Shown here: piece after piece, positions 24,215 through 37,762 of the stretch
Layout of the letters: every line of letters begins with the position of its first letter
Numbering within the stretch: position 1 is the first letter of the stretch
Source: Mangifera indica
Taxonomy: Eukaryota > Streptophyta > Magnoliopsida > Sapindales > Anacardiaceae
DNA: 64,000 nt
Direction: 5' to 3'
Assembly: GCF_011075055.1 (NCBI RefSeq)
Contig: NW_025401140.1
Span: 62,001-126,000 of the forward strand
Translations under genes and position numbers: made by a program
The notes under the pieces: generated by a model
Database searches by the model: none
What the model was told of the DNA's origin: nothing
The model's input: the letters and a program-made list of their open reading frames with translations, nothing else

Positions 24215-25656
24215 CTGTATTTAGAAAGGTCTATAACACAAGTTACAAGATTAGACCCATCACATATTTCTTTGAAAAATCACATACCATCTTCAATTCA
24301 AACAACCCTTTACAGAATTCAAGGTGATTTAAGTCTACCTAGAATCTTGTCTCGTTCGAATCTTTCCCTGTGAAATCAACTCATTGAATGGAGGAAATTG
24401 GGTTGATATAGATATGGGAGATGTTGGCACGAGGGATTGTGACGCCGGGTGCTTTGCTTGGAGTGGAAAATTTTCTAAGAGTGCTTTGGACTGGGACTTG
24501 GGTTATCTGCGGGACCAACCAAACACATGATTCATGAAAAAGTCAAAGATGAAAAAAGCATTCAAGTATCAGCTTGCTTTGGCATTTGAATGAAAAGCAA
24601 AAACCATCATTATTCTAGGCCATCTAGTGCTTGATGAGCCACAAAACTTATGCAGATACCCCTCTTTCTGAGCATAAAAAATCTGCATTTATCCCATAGA
24701 AATCAGTTTTTCATCAGCTTCATCTTGTTTTCAAAGCCAAACAACAGTAGTTTTTGTGATGGTTTTCAAGAAGATTGTAACATACCTAAACAAATCTCAT
24801 ATTAACAAAATATGAAAGAGATATTGGGTATATATAAACATGTTATATTGCTTGAAAACACTAAGACAAAAACTAATTAAATAATTCATGAACTTCTAAA
24901 CTATTTAAACATGTTTTGAATTACGAATCCCAAAAAGCAAAACCTTGTTTAATCATATCTAAAATAGATAATATCTTAATAGTGAATTAGAGTATTAGAT
25001 CAAAATATTAGAAATCATATCAAAGTTACTCCATGTGTGAGCAATGTTATATTATTGCAAAGCCCACCATGACAAACTAGCGATACTGTGTTATTGCAAA
25101 GCCCATCATGACTAACCATATATATATAGTAGACAATATTTTAACAATGAAATTGTGGCTATTGGACATGTCTTTCTCAAGTGCTTTGTACAACCAGAAA
25201 AAAAAGTGAAAAATGCATCTCCACGCATTATTCCATCAATTCACCTTTACCGAAGTGAATAAGATTCCTATGTCCCCCAGATTGAAATGAAATATTCTAA
25301 TGACAAAAGAGGGAAATTATTCGGAGAAAATGAATTTTGGTTGCACATCGAATGATTTAAAATTATATAGAACATCCAAAAAGAACATAAATCAAACAAC
25401 AGCACAAAGAGGAGATTCTGACGCTGATCAATAAAGTAAAATGAAAAAAAAAAAAAACATTTTATTTACCTTAAAGTTGATTTATGCCGTTCAACTTTTT
25501 TTTAATGGAAGATTTCTTCAACAAAATGAATCACTGTCTTGCTGTTAGCTGATCCTTGTTTCCCAGAGGAATAGAGGGAGTAATCTTATTTGATTGGATT
25601 TGTGATTGTCACAAAGTGGCATCATTTTCTATGTCCCCAGCTCTTGTGTTTTTCTG
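24215..25656. other. Spacer with a TRIM-type LTR
   Basis: No gene seen. Contains the TRIM-type unit annotated separately at 24776-25012 and otherwise AT-rich sequence, including the 3' flank of the minus-strand carrier gene. Confidence 0.45.
24776..25012 (+). repeat. Isolated TRIM-type LTR
   Basis: About 237 bp that follow the same word order as the LTR units at 16517-17654 (TGTAACAT-, AAATCTCATATTA, AAACTAATTAAATA, TTAATAGTGAATTAGAGTATTAGA), followed by AATCATATCAAAG, a worn primer-binding-site match. It starts TGTAAC and ends at a degenerate TTAGA. Confidence 0.6.
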
Positions 25657-28600
25657 CTAAGGCTCGATGTTCCCATCAGGTTTAGCATGCTTTTGTGAAT
25701 GCTCTTTATCCAGGGGTAGAACTTGATGCAAGAACCTTTTTATCATCTCATAACTGGTAAATGTAATAACGGTGGATGGAGTTGTTCTTAATAGGTTTGT
25801 CGCACAGCCTCGGTAAAAACCCAGAAGACCCTCCTTTTGGAAAACCTTCTTGATGCAATCAACAACTCCTGCATATTGCATCCCAACCTTTCTGTTCTGC
25901 CCTTGCTCTTGCAGCCTTGAACGGACAACCTGGATTATTTGAAATTCAGACATTATAAGCAGGAAAAAGAAAATATAATGAATATTTATCTACTTGATCA
26001 GGAGATATTCTTGGGAGATAGGCCATTGGCCATCCACTGCCAGTGAATTAGCGAAAAGAGCCTAGCCAAACATGCCTCATGTGGATAAGTCATCACAGAA
26101 GCAAGTACTTTGGAAACTGAGGAGGCAATTGCTACACTCCCAGGTCTTAGCTTATCAATCTCTTTATCATCTGATGACTCCAAAATTAAAATGATTAGCA
26201 AAAACTAAATATAACACATCAAGGAAATACTCAAAATCTTCAACCCAGACAAGAACTAATGAGAAGATAAAGATCATATTACTTTTTTCCGCCATGAACA
26301 ACTTGATTCTCTCATACGTGGGAAACTGAATAGCAACATGACTAATCCCAGCCAATGAAGGCAGAATACCACTGTTTCAGACCATTAAAATAACATCAAG
26401 AAACCAAAAGTATTGAAAGAGGACAGGGGATGATAAAAGAAAATAATTAGAGATAAGAACGTATGAAGGTATCGAACTATCACCTTTTTCAATTGAAGAG
26501 CCATACCTTTTTTTTTTAATTAAATGAACTAAAGTTTAGATTTTCTATTGAAGGGACCAAGCATTCACTATTTTTTATTGAAAATACTAAACTAATCACT
26601 TTGCTTCCAAAACAAAACAAAACAAAACAAATAATCCTAGTTATGTTTAGTGTCTTCAATAAAAAACACTAAAAGTTTGGTCCTCTATAGGAAAATTTGA
26701 AAGTTCGGTTGCTTCCATAGGAAAATCAAAGTCAATACCTTCAATAAAAGAAAAAACAAAGTTTGATCCATTCAATACAAAAAATATGATAATTTGCTAC
26801 CTTCAAATGTTATTATCCCAAATAGTTATGTCAAACTAGAATTGTAATAGCAAAGTTTCCAAGAGAGAATGACCAGTGAACTGAAGCAATAACCAATTTC
26901 TTATCTCAATGCTTTGCCAGGTTAGATCCAGAGGAGGAAATTTTTCTGGGCTTTGCAATTAGAGACTAAAATACTCACCTATACAAACCACAAATCCCTT
27001 CTTCGTGTGTAATCCTTCTCAAAGCAGAAAGTATGCTTTTGTATGGAACTATATCCGGCCTCGTTCCCTGAGTCTAGAAGAGATGAAAAGTGCATGAATG
27101 CCTCAGCTGGGACAACAATAATTGTATAAATGTGAAATATTCCATCCAACACAAGCAGGAAAAAAAACAGTTGAAGTTTATGGCATGATATAATTCCAAG
27201 AAACACACTGTATCTCCTATACAAATAAAAAGACGGAAAAAAGAAAATGAAACTTTGATGTGTCAAAAGCTACATTATTTAGAACTAGGTTCTAGTATAC
27301 TGAAGCATCTTCTAGGTAGTTTGAGAATTGCTCAGTTTTTGGAGGTTATTCAAACATGGTTCTAAAAACTGGATGTTGGGCCATCAACCATCAGCAAAAA
27401 CAGTTCCGATAACCTTTTTGGAGTTAAACCGGATTAAACTAGCTAAAAACCCCGGTTTGACCGGGTTAGCATAAAAAATCACTTTTTTTTTTTTTAAATT
27501 TATTGTTAAAACTTGAACCTAAGACATCATCAATCAATTTTGATTATATATATCATCAAACTAAGTTTATTTTAATAATAAAATAATTCAGATTATATAT
27601 TTAATAATAAATTATACAAAATTATTTTGAGTATTATTTTTATAAAACTAACCGGTTCTGGTTGGGCTCCAAAAACATTGATTCAAACATTATTCAGTGA
27701 TACAATATTATTACCCAAGTTGATTATCTATTCATGCGTGTTAATTTGTGTGTAATAGATTTCTAATTTTAAGATTGAAAACAGATAGGAGGTATAACAT
27801 GGAGAGAAAATCTATAGCCCGAATAGAAGTGTATAAACAAGTTTAAATTATTTTTTCTGACTGCATCTAATCTCTCTTCATATTTGCTTCAAGGAAGAAT
27901 ACATAATATGGTCCAAAATGAATGCCTCTTAAACTAAATCTGTAAAATCATTAATACGGAGTTTGATCATCCGAACCCCTACCTTTGCAATTTAAAAATC
28001 CTGGTTCAAATGTGCAGAAAGACAGTGACAATGAGAAGAATGTTCTGTTGAAACAAAGAAACATACTCCAATAACAATAACCAAGTGGTAATCTTCTTAA
28101 AAAATCTTATACACAGCTATATCAAACCTTAGAATTAAATATTCAAAATCTTGCATGCAAAATAGTTCATTATAAACTCAAGAACTGATGTCATAGCTTT
28201 ATATAAATAATGATATTGCAAACAAATGAGAATGCACTTACTTGGAGTCTGGTCTTAACAACCCACAATGGATTTGTCGTGATGGCTGTGGCAGCCCCAG
28301 CACCAGCAGCAGCTATCATATTGTTTCCTAGTGTGAGCCGATTATTGCTATCCCCTATAACAGGTCAATGGAATCAAATTTAACAATGCTCAACAATCAG
28401 CTTAGCTCAGAGATAACTTGATCCAAACAACAAAAAAACATTTCTTTAAGAATTCAAATAAAGAAACACATATTTTGCCAAGTTAAAAAATAATAATAAC
28501 CAACCATGTGAATGGAGTAGGCCTTTAAGTTGCCCGTAAACTGTGAAGTATACCTACATATAAAACAATCACTGCTGTAACTTGGCAAAATTCTAAGATA

Positions 28601-30385
28601 CATAATAATATTTCAAATCTTGGCTAACTAACTAACTGACTCTATATATATATATATATATAGAACACACACGTGTGTGTGTGTGTATTACATGAGAGGT
28701 TAAATTAAATAGTCTATAAAGCTGATGCCTGAATCGGTAACCAATTCCCCAAGCAACATGGAATGGAACATGCCAATGAAATTCCAAAACTTTTCAAACG
28801 AAAGTTGGCTTACACAGCGGTTACTTGGGAGTTATCTGTAAACAACCTAATAAAAACATTTCCAATGACTAGGAAAGGCAATCTTGATTCTAAAAAGCCA
28901 CAGCCCCTCTTACAAATTGTTGAAAAAATTGGTTGAAAGCCTGCTTTTGATGGAGAAAAAGGGAGGTTATTAAGTATCTTTTCGGAACTTGCAGCTTTAA
29001 CTGATAGATATAAATAGGTATCTAAAACACTTGAATGTCCTTTTTAACTAATTACTAAGGAAATAAACCAGATTTCTTCAAGAAAGCATTGCTCTAAAAT
29101 ATTCGATAAAAGAAGAAAGAGTGGGGTAAGATTGATTTAGGTAAACACAGTTGAGTCACACATCATGGAAATGGTCACATTCTTGGCCCCTAGCGATTAA
29201 AAGAGAACCTTGGCATGGATTAAATAAACAAAAAATTAGCATAACAATCTAATCATTTTAATAAGGTTTGTCTTTCAACAATGCAGAAGGGGTTTCAAGT
29301 ACTTTTTTTTTCTTCTGCAAACAAATCACTGAAAGTAGCACTCACAGCCCAATTTGGAAGTAATGCCAGTATCGTTGGCGAGAGGCCATGATACATTCCC
29401 TTGAAGCCTTCATTCTTTAATATGTGCTGTAGACTTGTAATAATGACACTACCTGAGTGATGAGGAAAAAAAAGAGCACCAATAAGAATAGAAATTCCTG
29501 ATAACACCTACAATCAGGAATAAAAATTTGCATCCAAAGTATCGGCAATGCATATTTCTTCAGAAGGAAAAAGCACCACATGTAGCATTGATAGAAATAC
29601 TATGTCATAGACAGAAGCACACTGAAAACTAGGCCCATGGCCAGTAGCTAGACCTGCACGGTTCCCAGTTAACTGCTACCAGCTTACTATTATAACATTT
29701 TCCGTCTAGAAAAACTCATATGGACAGTCATTCAATTACCCAAAATATGAAGAAACCTGCACTCATCTTATTGATCCTACTAAATGCACAAACATCACCA
29801 TGTCCACATTTCTAGATTTGAGGAACTGATTCATTTCAAACTCCATGACCAATATATCAAGATTCCAAATCATTTTACAAACATCATTTCTTCCTCTTCA
29901 GAATCCAACTAGCAAGCAGAACAAGTTTAGTAATTTCACTCGACTTATTTTCGTTAAAAACTGCAAAACCCTTAACCCCAAATTTCAAACTCCCTATTCT
30001 ACTTGAACTAAATTAAAGCCAAAAAATACAGCACAACAACTAGCACCAAAGAAATATCCAAAAGGCTTTAAAGAATTAACCTCTACGACTGGTCTGTGAA
30101 CCTTGAGGGAGACCATGTACTTGTAATCTCGTCTTGATCACATCCAAAGGGCACACAAAAATCGCTGCAATTGCGCCTAAAAGAACAACAACAATAAAGA
30201 TGGTAACCCTCAAACTGAACACCAAATTCTCAAACTTTTGCACAAAATTCAAACCTAACCACACCCCCAAGAAAACAGTAAAAAACAAAAAAGTAACAAT
30301 ACAAACCAGCTGAAGCTCCAGCAACAGCGTCGGCCAATAGGTCCCTAGTTGTTGGAGAATGAAACGATTCCCCAGCTCCACTCAT
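25657..30385 (-). CDS. NDT2: Mitochondrial-carrier-family NAD+ transporter (NDT-type), 9 exons
   Basis: Exons on the minus strand: 30385-30307, 30176-30081, 29452-29346, 28553-28505, 28354-28242, 27073-26979, 26371-26283, 26170-26076 and 25929-25657. They join in frame to 331 aa. The three carrier signatures are present: [20 protein letters not shown] and PHE followed by VVRSRLQ, each with the P-x-[DE]-x-x-[KR] core except the second, which has Trp at the acidic site as in plant NDT proteins. Blocks [26 protein letters not shown] and [11 protein letters not shown] fit the NDT1/NDT2 group, closer to NDT2, which exchanges NAD+ across organelle membranes. Start chosen at MSGAGESF. The intron after 26076 begins GC rather than GT. 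Introns carry ordinary AT-rich DNA and one TA/TG microsatellite near 28646-28690. Confidence 0.88.
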
Positions 30386-30660
30386 CTTCAACAATTCTAA
30401 AGCAAAGCAGAGATATATCTATCTATAACGCATATAACTATATATACGCTTGCATCATATATATATGTATATATGCAGAAAATATTTATATTGTTTGTAT
30501 TAAAAAAAAAAAGAAAAAAGTGCGTCTGTGCTTGGAATTTAAGCGGGATCTGGGTTACATTTGACTTGTTCAAGTTACATTGAATGAGAAGAGAATAGCG
30601 TTAGCTTGTTTGATGGACTTGAAACATGAGTGGGCACAGCTTAGGAAACTCTTTATCGTT
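30386..30660. promoter_or_regulatory. Presumed promoter and leader of the NDT-type gene (minus strand)
   Basis: Lies directly upstream of the minus-strand ATG at 30385. AT-rich with a TATATA-containing stretch at 30415-30475 that could hold the core promoter; no specific element can be proven by eye. Confidence 0.3.
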
Positions 30661-30669
30661 GATTCTTTG

Positions 30670-31360
30670 TTCCCACCCAAATGTTGTTGTATTTCAAGTT
30701 TCTACCCTTTAATTTTAAAAAATCCTTTTACCTACCCATAAATTATTAAGTCTATTATTTTTAATGGTAAAATCATTATTTTACTTATAATTTTAAAAAT
30801 AAACTAAAATTTTGTCTCTTTTTTCTCCTCTAAACTCTAAAAACTCATAATTTCTTTCATTAAAAAAGTTTAAAAAATAACATTTTCTCTCTAAGGTTTT
30901 TCTCTTCAATTTCTAACTGTTCATCTAATACCACCTCTAGCAATTTCTCTCTCTCAACATTTTTTCTCCCATCAACAACAGTCTCTCTCTCCTCAGCTCT
31001 CTCTCCAACAATTTATCCAAGTCAAGAAAACAAAAAGCCTAGATGAAGATGATATCATTGTCTTCTTAGCTTGGATGGATTGTTGAAGGGAGAGATGAGG
31101 AGAGAAAGACAACCACTGGAGGGAGAGGAAGTGTTGGGAGGAAAAGATTGCCAAAGGAGTGGTGAAAAATTAAAGAGTAAACTCTAAGAGAGAAATATTA
31201 TTTTTTAAAATTTGATGTCAAATAAAAATTGTTAGTTTTTAGGGTTTTAAGAAAAAAATTTCACCTAACAAATTTGATTAATTTTGACAATTTATACGTG
31301 AGTAAAAAAATTTTTTAAAGTTAAAAAATAGAAACTTGAAAAAGCTACCATTTAAGTTAA
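30670..31360. mobile_element. Foldback MULE/MITE-like element
   Basis: The arms 30690-30900 and 31180-31350 are imperfect inverted repeats (TTTCAAGTTTCTACC against AAACTTGAAAAAGC; TTTTCTCTCTAAGG against CTCTAAGAGAGAAA). The core is CT/GA-rich and non-coding. It begins with CCCACCCAAAT like the 23291 element, suggesting a related family. Exact ends and target duplication were not fixed. Confidence 0.5.
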
Positions 31361-31463
31361 ATGTATTCCTCCATTAAGTCCTCAAAATTTGGGTTGTTTC
31401 TTAATTCTTTCCGAGTATTCTTGTTTCATATAATACGTTGTAAACGGAGCAAGATATTTATAA

Positions 31464-33310
31464 GGGAAATTGAAATTTTTAGCACTTTTTTATTCCGTGT
31501 ATACAAAATTGCCACATATCCTAAAACTTTCACAAATATACCACAACAGTACTCACCTTCCCCAAAATACCCCTCTTCAATTTTTCATGCATAAATTCTC
31601 TCTCCTCTTCTCTGCAACTTTTTTTTCTCTTCTTCCTCTTCTTCCAAAGTTATAAAGAAATCACTTTCTCTTCTCCCTCATCTTCAAAAACAAAAACAGG
31701 AAGGAAACAACCAAATTCTTCAAATTAAGAATTCTTCAAAGTAAGGATTTTAAAAAAAAAAAAAAGGGAAAAAAAAGAGCAATCTACAAGAGAAAAAATG
31801 ACCATCGAAGAAATGACCATGTAAGATGATCATGTAACAGTATTTAACTTGAAAAAGAAAAAAATTGATATTTAAGGATTTAAGTGAAACAAAAAAAACT
31901 GGGCATTTAACTTTAAAAAAAAAAAAAGTTGGCATGAAAGTTGCTGTGTAACGCCAACCCTTAATATATGTATATAATATTAAATAATATTATTATATTA
32001 ATATAATATATTATATACTATAATATTATAATATATTATAATTTATATAATTAAATTATAATATTTTATAATATAATATTACATATATAATATAAAATAT
32101 ATTATATATAATTATTACAGGGGTTGGCGGCATCGCCAACCCCTGGCTGGAAATATATATTATATATATAATAATAATATTATAATTATATATTAATATA
32201 ATATTATTATATATAATATAATATATAAAATATTATAATTTATATAATTAATTTTTAATATTATTATAATATTTTATAATATAATATTATATAATATATA
32301 AAATATATTATATTATATATAATATTATATATTTTATAATTATATATTATTATAATATATTACATATTTTATATAATAAAATTTATATAATTATAAATAT
32401 TATATTATAATATAATTTTATATTTTATAAAATATATGTAAAAGCAGTCTGGGTTGGCGATAAGGGAAATTCGCCTGTAGCATTAATGTAGGGTGGGCCC
32501 ACCTTTTATAAAGCAAAACATGATTTTTATATATATATAATTATTTAATTTTTTATATATATTTATATTATATATTAATATATGATATATTATATAATAT
32601 TTTAATTAAAATATTATAATTATATTATATAATTATATATTATAATATATTATATACTATAATATTATCATATAATAATATATTAATATAATATATTATA
32701 ATTTAAATAATATTATTATAATATAATATTACATATATAATATAATATATATAAAATATATTATATATAATTATTACCAGGGGTTAGCGGCATCGCCAAC
32801 CCCTAGTTATATATATTATATATATAATATATAATATTATATTATAATATAATTTTATATTTTATAAAATATATGTAAAAGGAGTCTGGGTTGGCGAGAA
32901 GGGGAAATTGGCCTGCAGCATTAATGTAGGGTGGGCCCACCCTTTATAAAGCAAAGCATGATTCATATATATATATAAAATTTTTTAATTTTATATATAT
33001 ATAATTATATTATATATTTATATTAATATATGATATATTATATTATATTTCAATTAGAATATTATAATAATATATTATTTATATTATTATAATTATTATT
33101 TTATTATAATAGTATATTAATATTAAAATATATTATTATAATATTAAAGATATTCTAGTATTAATAATTATATATTATAATATATAATATTATATATATT
33201 AATATAATATATATAATATTATATTAATATATTTTTTTGCCAGGGTTGGCAGAATCGCCAACCCTTGGCGTACGCCAAAGGTTGGCGATTCCGCCAACCC
33301 ATGACTTATA
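31464..33310 (+). repeat. Left terminal inverted arm of the large MULE
   Basis: Outer end GGGAAATTGAAATTTTTAGC. Hairpin modules occur at 32118-32146, 32778-32806 and 33240-33303, and a conserved block with GGGTGGGCCCACC near 32489 and 32928. A stretch at about 31610-31960 (CT-rich, then poly-A) has no partner in the right arm. AT-rich sequence continues to about 34140 with a weaker module near 33826. Confidence 0.8.
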
Positions 33311-34600
33311 TATATATAATTAAATAATTATATATAATTATATTATATATTAATATATATAATTATATTATATATTATATATATATAATTATATTATATA
33401 TTAATATATATAATATATTATATTTAATATATATAATATATTATATTTAATATATATTATATATTATATTTAATATATATTATATATAATATATTATATT
33501 ATCTTTAATAAATAATATATTATATATATAATATATAATAAATAATATATTATATATAATATTATATATTATATATTATATATAAAATATTATATATATA
33601 TATATATATTATATAATATTATAATCAATAATATTATATTATTAATATATATATATTATATATATATATATATAATATTATAATATATAACATATTATAA
33701 TATTATATATTATATATATAATAAAATATATATTAATATATTATTATATATTATAATATATTATATATATTATTAATAATATTAATATATTATATATAAT
33801 ATAATATATGTATATATTATTGCCAGGGTTGGTGGAAACCCTTATTAGTTTATTTTATATATATAATTTATATAATATTATAATACAATTATAATTTATA
33901 TTAATATATAATATGTTATATAATATAATATATTAAAATTATATTATAATATATTTTATATATACCGCCAACCCTTTATATTAATATATATATTATATTA
34001 TATTATACATAAAATATATTTTATATATTATTATATTAATTTTATATATTATTATATATATTATTAGAATATAATATATTATATTATATATTATTATTAT
34101 AAAATATATTATTAATATTATTTATATTCGTACTTATACTATTATCAATATGTTAAATATTATTGAAATGCTGCCAATATAATAGCTAAAGAGGATTGTT
34201 TTTAAAGGTGGATCAAAATTGACCTAAAATCAAATTGACAAACAAAATTATTAGGATTTTGGCAGTTAATTAATATTTTTATATAAGAAGAATAGTAAAA
34301 TTAATAAAACAATTTGATTTATTATTTTTCAATGCAGCCCATACCGTGTTTCAATAAAACAATGTGTCAAATACACCATACAAACAATAAAAAATGACAT
34401 CATTCAAAAAATAATAAAATACACCTTTCAATCAATAATAAAATACATCTTTCAAGCCATAATAAAATGACATCCAATTCGTATGCATGCCCGTCCATCC
34501 ATGCCTGTTTAGAAATCCTCGAAACCTGCATTGTCACATTCCAATTGAATTGAATAAAAACAATCAATTTAGTAAACTTTGCTGACATACAAATAAACTC
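33311..34600. other. AT-rich inner arm of the MULE
   Basis: Almost pure A/T to about 34140, then a short spacer leading to the 3' end of the Ulp1 gene. No coding content. Confidence 0.6.
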
Positions 34601-34608
34601 ATAAACAG

Positions 34609-37600
34609 TTAATACTTACTGAGGGCCCTTCCTTGGAATATGGTTGTAGCCACGCGTTTTCTTAACCTCTTGGAATGTGCTGATGTAAAATTAAATGGGT
34701 GATCTCGGGCAAGGTATTCCATAAACATGAGTAAAATAATGCCACAGTCTCCACTTCCAACATCCTGTTTTGGGACATCACGAACACACCTATATTGTAA
34801 TGTCGGTAGAGGATCTGGTGATGGAATTCCCTTTGATATATAGAAGTTACTCGCCTTCATTAGGTGTGTTAGTGTCCTAAATGACATCAATAACTTCTTC
34901 ACCTTCTCTATGCTTTCAGTATATTGGGCAGAGTCGTATATATACATCCTCCATTCATTTATATCCAATACGCCACACACCCAATGTTGGTTGTCGAAGT
35001 TGATCGGAAAGAATACCTGTCGACCAATGAAGATGAAATAAGTATCAATAATCAATCTTACCGTAAACAACTTACAGTTGTACACCACCTTGTCAACACT
35101 ACTCCATGGGCGAAAGAATTCTTTTGTCCGAAGCGAGATTCCATTGATTTGATCTAGAAAAAACGTAGGTCACTCCATATTTGCACCCAATTGTTTAAAC
35201 TCACTGTAACACTGAGGGAGAAGTGCAACAAATTGGGTGGAAACAGTAGTCCAGTTACCGTCCGGATAAGATTTACGAAGTATACCCATAAAAGCTTCAA
35301 TATGCTGTGTTCATAGATTAATCACATCATACTTTGAACATGATAAATAATAGAAACAAATACAAAGGAAGGGTACATACCGTGTTTTCCAACCATTGCC
35401 CTAGTGTTACAATTTGGGTCCACCATGGTTTGGGCATACGGGCGGTCGTTCCGGCTGGTCCCCTGAGGAAGACGCGTCGACTGTCATTATCAGACGCTTG
35501 ATCATACCATATTGTGAACTCTGAATAGGACCCAGCCAACTTGGGGTCAAAATCAATACCCTTAATTACTGGTTGTTTGTTCTTTTTTTCCTTTACTGGA
35601 TTTGTGAATGGACTGACCAACTGTTTCCCTTTTCGCAGTACACGACCGAAAGCTGACACTTTTTTAGTTATTGTCGGCTTCTGAGCAGTTGTTGGTCGGT
35701 CCTGAATTTGTTGTTGGACTTCCTCGTCGGATGATTCGTCTAACTGGAAAAAAGAAAAAAAAAATAATGTTTATCATAATTTTATAATTAAGCAATTGAA
35801 AAAAGAAATTAAATAATAAAACTAATTGAAAAATAAAATTAAGTATGGTGGATAATAACCTGTACTGATTCAGATGCTTGAACATAAGAACCCTCAAGTC
35901 CTGTAATTCGATTATTTAATGATTGCATTTTTTCCTGCATCTCCCCCCGAAACATCGATTGTTGTTGTTGCCATTGGTCCTGTAACTCCCCTCGAAACAT
36001 CGATGTTTGTTGTTGCCATAGGTCCTGCAATTCCCCCCGAAACGTCGATTGTTGTTGTTGCCATTGGTCCTGCAACTCCCCCCGAAATGTCGATTGTTGT
36101 TGTTGCCATTGGTCCTACATCTCCCCCCGAAACGTCGATGCTTGTTGTTGCCAATACGACTGCATATCCTCACGAAACGATGCCGACTGTCGCTCCCACT
36201 CCGCGCGCATCATTGCACCGTGTTGGTCCAATTGTTGTTGCATCTGAGAGTTGATGCCTCTTTCATGTTCCATTAATATTTGTTGAAGACGGTCGTATGA
36301 AACACCACTGTATGATGTCCCATGGACCGAGTGTCTTGCAGGCTCGTGTACCGGATGCTCACGAGAATGGGAGGCGCGTGAAGTGGACCCTCGTGGTGGG
36401 GAAGCAGGTACATTAGGTGTGGCCCTATATGACCCTCGGGAGGATGACCCCTGTGGAGGGGATGTACGTGCAATAGGAGACGTCCTAGGAACCATGGGTC
36501 TGGCACCTCGTGATGACGGTCTTCGCCTGGAAGCAGTTGAAGACATAGAAGACCCTGTAGGGACTGTCTGAAAGGCAGCAGGAGCGTTCGACTGGATGGC
36601 ATCATCATCATCTGAATGCATAGATGGTGCGTGTTCTCCCATAAACTCCAAGGCTCGAATATACCACTCAGAGTAACGCTCAATCTCGGTCAGATATAAT
36701 GCAGTTGTAATCTCCTCCTACAACATGAAAGAAATTTTTCATGATTTTTGAAATACAAAACAAAATAATAAAATATAAATGAGCAACATACCGGAGAAGT
36801 GTCCCAAAGTATCAATATGTCATCCTATGAAGGTAGTACAATTGTTTTCCATTTTAGGATACGAGGGATTCGATCATTTGCTTCCATACGGATATAAGGC
36901 GATAGATTCTGAATCGTCTCATAAATCCAATACTACACAATGTACAACAAAAATTATTAGTATTGATAATAGGCATTAAGTATGTAAACTTTATCTATTA
37001 TATTATACTTACTTGAAAAGCAATCGGGTATCCCAAAATACTGTAACTGAGAAGTGGGAGCGGACTTGTGTACGGCGGGTAATGGTCAACACAATATTGA
37101 TATTTCTTATGTATACCTTTCCGTATCGAGTCGAATGTTTTATTCCATGTCAGTGTTCCCCATGGATATCGACTAAATGCATCTAAATTATTTGTTAAAT
37201 GCAAAAAATGATCAGGTACTTTGTTTCTGTTGTCCGCCCCTAATAATCCAGTAAATGCGCAATACAAGACTGCAAACTTCACTGCATCATCATCATTGTC
37301 CCCCCAAACTTCATTGTCGAATGCTTCTTCGATCTCCCCATGAGATAACAACCTGTGAATGTTCGGGAAGTATTGCTCTCTTAATCGAGGGGTATCCGTG
37401 CAATCAACGTAACTGGACACGTCCATGTCCTCCCCGAAAATTAAACCAGTGACGAGTGCAAACTCAACAGGGCTGAATCGGAATTCAACCCCATTTATTC
37501 TAAACCACATTTCTCTATCTGGGTTCCCACGATTGATCATACGTAGCAACATTGCTTGAATAAAAACGGCACTGAACCGTGGCTCCACCAAATCTAATAA

Positions 37601-37762
37601 ATGTCCAAAACATGTTGTGCGGAAAATGGCTCTTTGACTAAATGTTAGTTTATTCCTAATTACAGTCAAAGTGTCCATTTTTGTTCGAAGCGACATGTGC
37701 ACACGGAATTGGTATGCATCGTGGAATCTGTAAGCCCCCTCTTGATAGTTGATTGCAAATGC
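34609..37762 (-). pseudogene. DUF1985-Ulp1 (C48 cysteine protease) gene of the MULE, degenerate
   Basis: Minus-strand exons inferred: 37762-37013 (DUF1985 region, SLRTKMDTLTVIRNKL to GYPIAFQ), 36934-36792, 36717-35860 (Ser/Arg/Pro-rich, then Gln-rich repeats), 35743-35381, 35304-35062 and 35016-34609. The last exon is a Ulp1-type protease: NQHWV histidine, an aspartate (YIYDS or nearby), and the QDVGSGDCG glutamine-cysteine block, so the catalytic set is present. Ulp1 proteases process SUMO or related tags; the role in MULEs is unknown. In-frame stops occur in the second exon (TAG), at the fourth repeat of the third exon (QMQ-type CAG to TAG near 36116) and in the fifth exon (TGA after ANME). 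The true start lies upstream of 37762 and was not found. Confidence 0.85.
35939..36173 (-). repeat. 45-bp coding tandem repeat (QDQWQQQQSTFRGEL)
   Basis: Five to six 15-residue repeats of the type QDQWQQQQSTFRGEL lie in the third exon of the Ulp1 gene, with substitutions such as DLWQQQTSMFRGEL. They follow QSYWQQQASTFRGEM. The Gln/Glu-rich 15-residue spacing looks like a coiled-coil or multimerisation segment; that is inference. Confidence 0.85.

Noticed and set aside
30415..30520. Possible tRNA or small RNA near the carrier gene promoter
   Set aside because: Only TA-rich simple sequence; no cloverleaf or box elements.
31970..34130. AT repeats considered as a centromeric or satellite array or a CRISPR-like array because of evenly placed GC islands
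   Set aside because: The pattern has an inverted partner at 43-45.6 kb with element ends and a 9-bp target duplication, so it is a transposon arm; CRISPR arrays do not occur in plants.
35916..36254. Alternative frames with regular repeats on both strands
   Set aside because: They are shadows of the 45-bp coding repeat; the Gln-rich minus frame fits the splice pattern and upstream coding sequence.
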